Source: Siphonodentalium dalli (Eukaryota; Mollusca; Scaphopoda; Gadilida; Siphonodentaliidae). From it: a stretch of 64,000 bases of DNA. This document shows positions 62,501 to 64,000 of the stretch, one piece after another. Location of the stretch: assembly GCA_032622095.1 (NCBI GenBank), contig CP136061.1, positions 237,419,815 to 237,483,814 on the forward strand, given 5' to 3'. The notes under the pieces are model-generated. The model did no database searches. It was not told the origin of the DNA and worked only from the letters and a program-made list of their open reading frames with translations. Position numbers and translations under genes: made by a program. Within the stretch, counting starts at the first letter, position 1. Each line of letters opens with the position of its first letter.

Positions 62501-63969
62501 TCATCCACCTTATCGTTCTCTTCCATCATTTGATTCCGCAGCATCACGAACTTCTCTCGTGAAATCCCGTCATTCAGATGCTGTTTAACTACCATCGTCT
62601 GCCTTACAGTCAAGCCCCACTGTTCCATAAGCATCATTAGTTTGTCATCTGGGATCGGCCAAGGGAGATCATCACCATTCATCATATTCTCTTTGATCAT
62701 CTGCTGTCTGATCATTTCAAACTTCTGCTGAGAAATCCCGTCCATGATATTTTGCTTGAGAGACATTTGTTGCTTTTCATTGAGAGCCCATTGGTTCATA
62801 AGCATAACTAATTTGGCGTGTGGAATCGGCCAGGGATATTCCTCGTGTCCATCGTCGGTCTGTCCTCTCCAAATGTTTTCTTTCATCATTCTGTCTTTCA
62901 TCATCATTAATTCTTTCTCTGTTATCCCTGTCATCAGGCGTTTTCTGACTTCCATTTTCTGCTTTTCGTTGATCCCCCACTGCTGCATTAACATACTGAT
63001 CTTGGCATTCGACATCTGCAGGGTGTCCGGTTCTGTGGAAGGAAATAATAATACGAATAACGAATAATACGCATTTGAATCTCGAATCCACCGGAGAGGT
63101 CTCGAGCTTCACATGGAAATATTTATATGCATATGCCACCAATTCAACCAATTAAGATGGTTCTAGGTCTATAGCATTTGCAAACAATGAGTAACATTAA
63201 CATTGATTTCAAGAACTGGTGAAATGTGATCATATACATTATACATATATTAAATAAATTGAAACGCCATGGTTTCATCAACTCGTGCAGTGTATTTCAT
63301 CGGGTCTTTTACCCTAAAGCGGGAATGAATTTGGAAAATATGCGTCTTGAGAGCCGATTGAAAAATTAAGAACAAATTGAGGCAAACAAATCAGGTGTGC
63401 TTTTGTTCGTGTGTTTAGCCATATTATGCGTTCCGGTCCGACCCATATAAACGAACTATTTAAATAACAAACATTGTCATTTATGGACACGTCTGTAATT
63501 ATAGAGTTTACAAAAAAAATTGCAACCCACCCTGACTTTTCTTCATCATGAATTTCTTTTTCATCATCATTACGTCATCATTTGTTATCTCGTTGTTCAT
63601 TATTTTTCTCTTCATCTTCCTGACTTCTCTATATGAGAGAAAATCAGACAACTCTTCAAAGCCAACCTCGTTCTGGATTATCTCTGGAAGTATAAAATTT
63701 GATTCGGTATAAAAATCGAGTGCATTTAGAAAACGGTGGTAACTACATGTTTTGCCGAAACCGGAATTCGAAATGTATCAAAATGTAACCCAAAGTTTGA
63801 ACATTCGCTGATTAAATTGCAGCATAAAATTATGTGTATATAAATATTGTGAATTTTGGCATAAATTGAATGAACAACTGTCATATAGTGTACATTCATG
63901 TACATGTATACACTGTCGGATGAACACACGCATGACCGCAAATATGAGGGGCAATCCGATCAACGCCAT
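59403..63969 (-). CDS. Met-rich tandem-repeat protein with two TSP1 domains, 4 exons (965 aa)
   Basis: Joined exons 63969-63930, 63683-63531, 63032-60504 and 59578-59403 total 2898 nt with one stop and consistent phase. Residues 1-13 (MALIGLPLIFAVM) look like a signal-peptide core. Residues 15-64 resemble one degenerate repeat. Residues ~66-710 hold about eleven repeats of 56-71 residues, typically 59, with the pattern PWPIPxEK-I-MMLM-QWGL, QQM-KQxxMDG, then REKFEMLRxQMLKxN. They have 8-10 Met per unit and no Cys. Residues ~711-850 are Lys/Arg-rich. TSP1 domains lie at ~855-907 (WSDWSVCSATCG) and ~910-965 (WGEWSACSRTCG), each with a WxxW C-mannosylation site and a CSxTC O-fucosylation site. 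TSP1 domains are extracellular adhesion or matrix modules, so a secreted matrix role is likely. I do not recognise the repeat family. Shell matrix, byssus or adhesive, or metal binding are all possible. Confidence 0.87.
59579..60503 (-). other. TSP1-repeat gene intron 3
   Basis: GT-AG intron of 925 bp with no other feature recognised. Confidence 0.8.
60504..63032 (-). CDS. TSP1-repeat gene exon 3, repeat array plus first TSP1
   Basis: A single 2529-nt exon. The acceptor is ttccttccacag and the donor TGTC|GTAAGT. It encodes residues 66-907. The repeat array lies at about 61100-63030, units 4-8 being exactly 59 codons long. Unit 9 carries a 12-residue acidic insertion and unit 10 an extended tail. 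A basic linker at ~60670-61060 precedes TSP1-1 (Cys855 to Cys907), which has six cysteines. No intron interrupts the repeats, which fits expansion within one exon. Confidence 0.93.
61100..63030 (-). repeat. Coding tandem repeat, ~177-bp unit
   Basis: DNA of the PWPIP/QWGL protein repeat. Unit starts (PWPIP codon) fall at about 62835, 62664, 62496, 62319, 62142, 61965, 61788 and 61611, with a further unit near 61398. The units from 61611 to 62142 are the most alike at the DNA level, so recent duplication or gene conversion is likely and copy number may vary between alleles. Confidence 0.9.
63033..63530 (-). other. TSP1-repeat gene intron 2
   Basis: GT-AG intron of 498 bp. An overlapping open frame at 62777-63151 only reads through the splice site in another frame. 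Confidence 0.8.
63531..63683 (-). CDS. TSP1-repeat gene exon 2, degenerate first repeat
   Basis: 153-nt exon. The acceptor is tttatacttccag and the donor CAGG|GTGGGT. It encodes 50 residues starting IIQNEVGFEELSDFL and ending KKKFMMKKSQ. It has the same helix pattern as the later repeats (VRKMKRKIMNNEIT, DDVMMMKKKFMMKK), which suggests a diverged founding unit. Confidence 0.8.
63930..63969 (-). CDS. TSP1-repeat gene exon 1, signal-peptide-like start
   Basis: The ATG at 63969 has a strong context (A at -3, G at +4). It encodes MALIGLPLIFAVM and one base, then the donor C|GTGTGT. That base plus AG of exon 2 gives Gln, so the phase is right. The segment is short and hydrophobic, without a basic N-region. 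The window edge is 31 bp away, so a longer upstream start cannot be excluded. Confidence 0.55.
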
Positions 63970-64000
63970 TCTGTTTGATGCTTCAGTGACCACAGATACT

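Noticed and set aside
63778-63993. Longer N-terminal frame VVTEASNRMALIG... for the TSP1-repeat protein
   Set aside because: There is no in-frame ATG upstream within the window, and the ATG at 63969 has a strong context. A start beyond the right edge cannot be ruled out.

Overview
This is eukaryotic, AT-rich, intron-rich and repeat-dense DNA, most likely from a mollusc or another lophotrochozoan. The lineage call rests on two things: tandem-core elements of the pearl/HINE type known from bivalves, and a thrombospondin-type-1 (TSP1) protein with lineage-specific repeats. Two protein-coding genes can be assembled completely from splice sites and codon phase. Both lie on the minus strand, head to tail. 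The rest is transposon-derived or unassigned.

Gene 1 (48541 down to 6120) is a 13-exon, 42-kb gene for a 488-residue protein whose core matches vertebrate C11orf65/MFI (mitochondrial fission factor interactor). Every exon has an acceptor AG and a donor GT, all twelve junctions agree in phase, and the CDS sums to 1467 nt including a stop. The protein has an N-terminal extension absent from the vertebrate protein as I remember it, containing a complete IQ motif, and a second IQ-like segment just before the core.

Gene 2 (63969 down to 59403) is a compact 4-exon gene for a predicted 965-residue secreted protein. It has a short signal-peptide-like start, about eleven tandem helical repeats of 56-71 residues (typically 59) that are extremely rich in methionine and carry a PW(P)IP ... 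QWGL ... MDG signature, a Lys/Arg-rich linker, and two C-terminal TSP1 domains. I do not recognise this architecture; it is the most novel coding item here.

The non-coding part is a palimpsest of hairpin MITEs and tandem-core elements. The families are: (A) short foldbacks built on a ~35-bp arm ending in a GGTCCCCAGAGGG-type sequence; (B) double-hairpin MITEs with TTAA-flanked CCCTTTCATGAC termini (piggyBac-like); (C) ~205-bp near-perfect foldbacks with TA target sites and CAGTAATGCCC termini (mariner-like); (D-G) pearl/HINE-like elements with 160-180-bp tandem cores; (I) a second TTAA/CCCTTTCTATACT MITE; a Harbinger-like element with a TTA target duplication; Helitron-like 3' ends; a tRNA-derived SINE; and several nests of elements inside elements. 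Intron 1 of gene 1 (36386-48489) is the clearest nest, up to four layers deep.

MITEs crowd the exons of gene 1: most exons have a hairpin element within about 100 bp of a splice site, and exons 5, 9 and 10 are bracketed on both sides by members of one family. Between the two genes (48542-59402) I see only repeats and unassigned sequence, including a ~1.3-kb inverted repeat at 50.44-51.72 kb.
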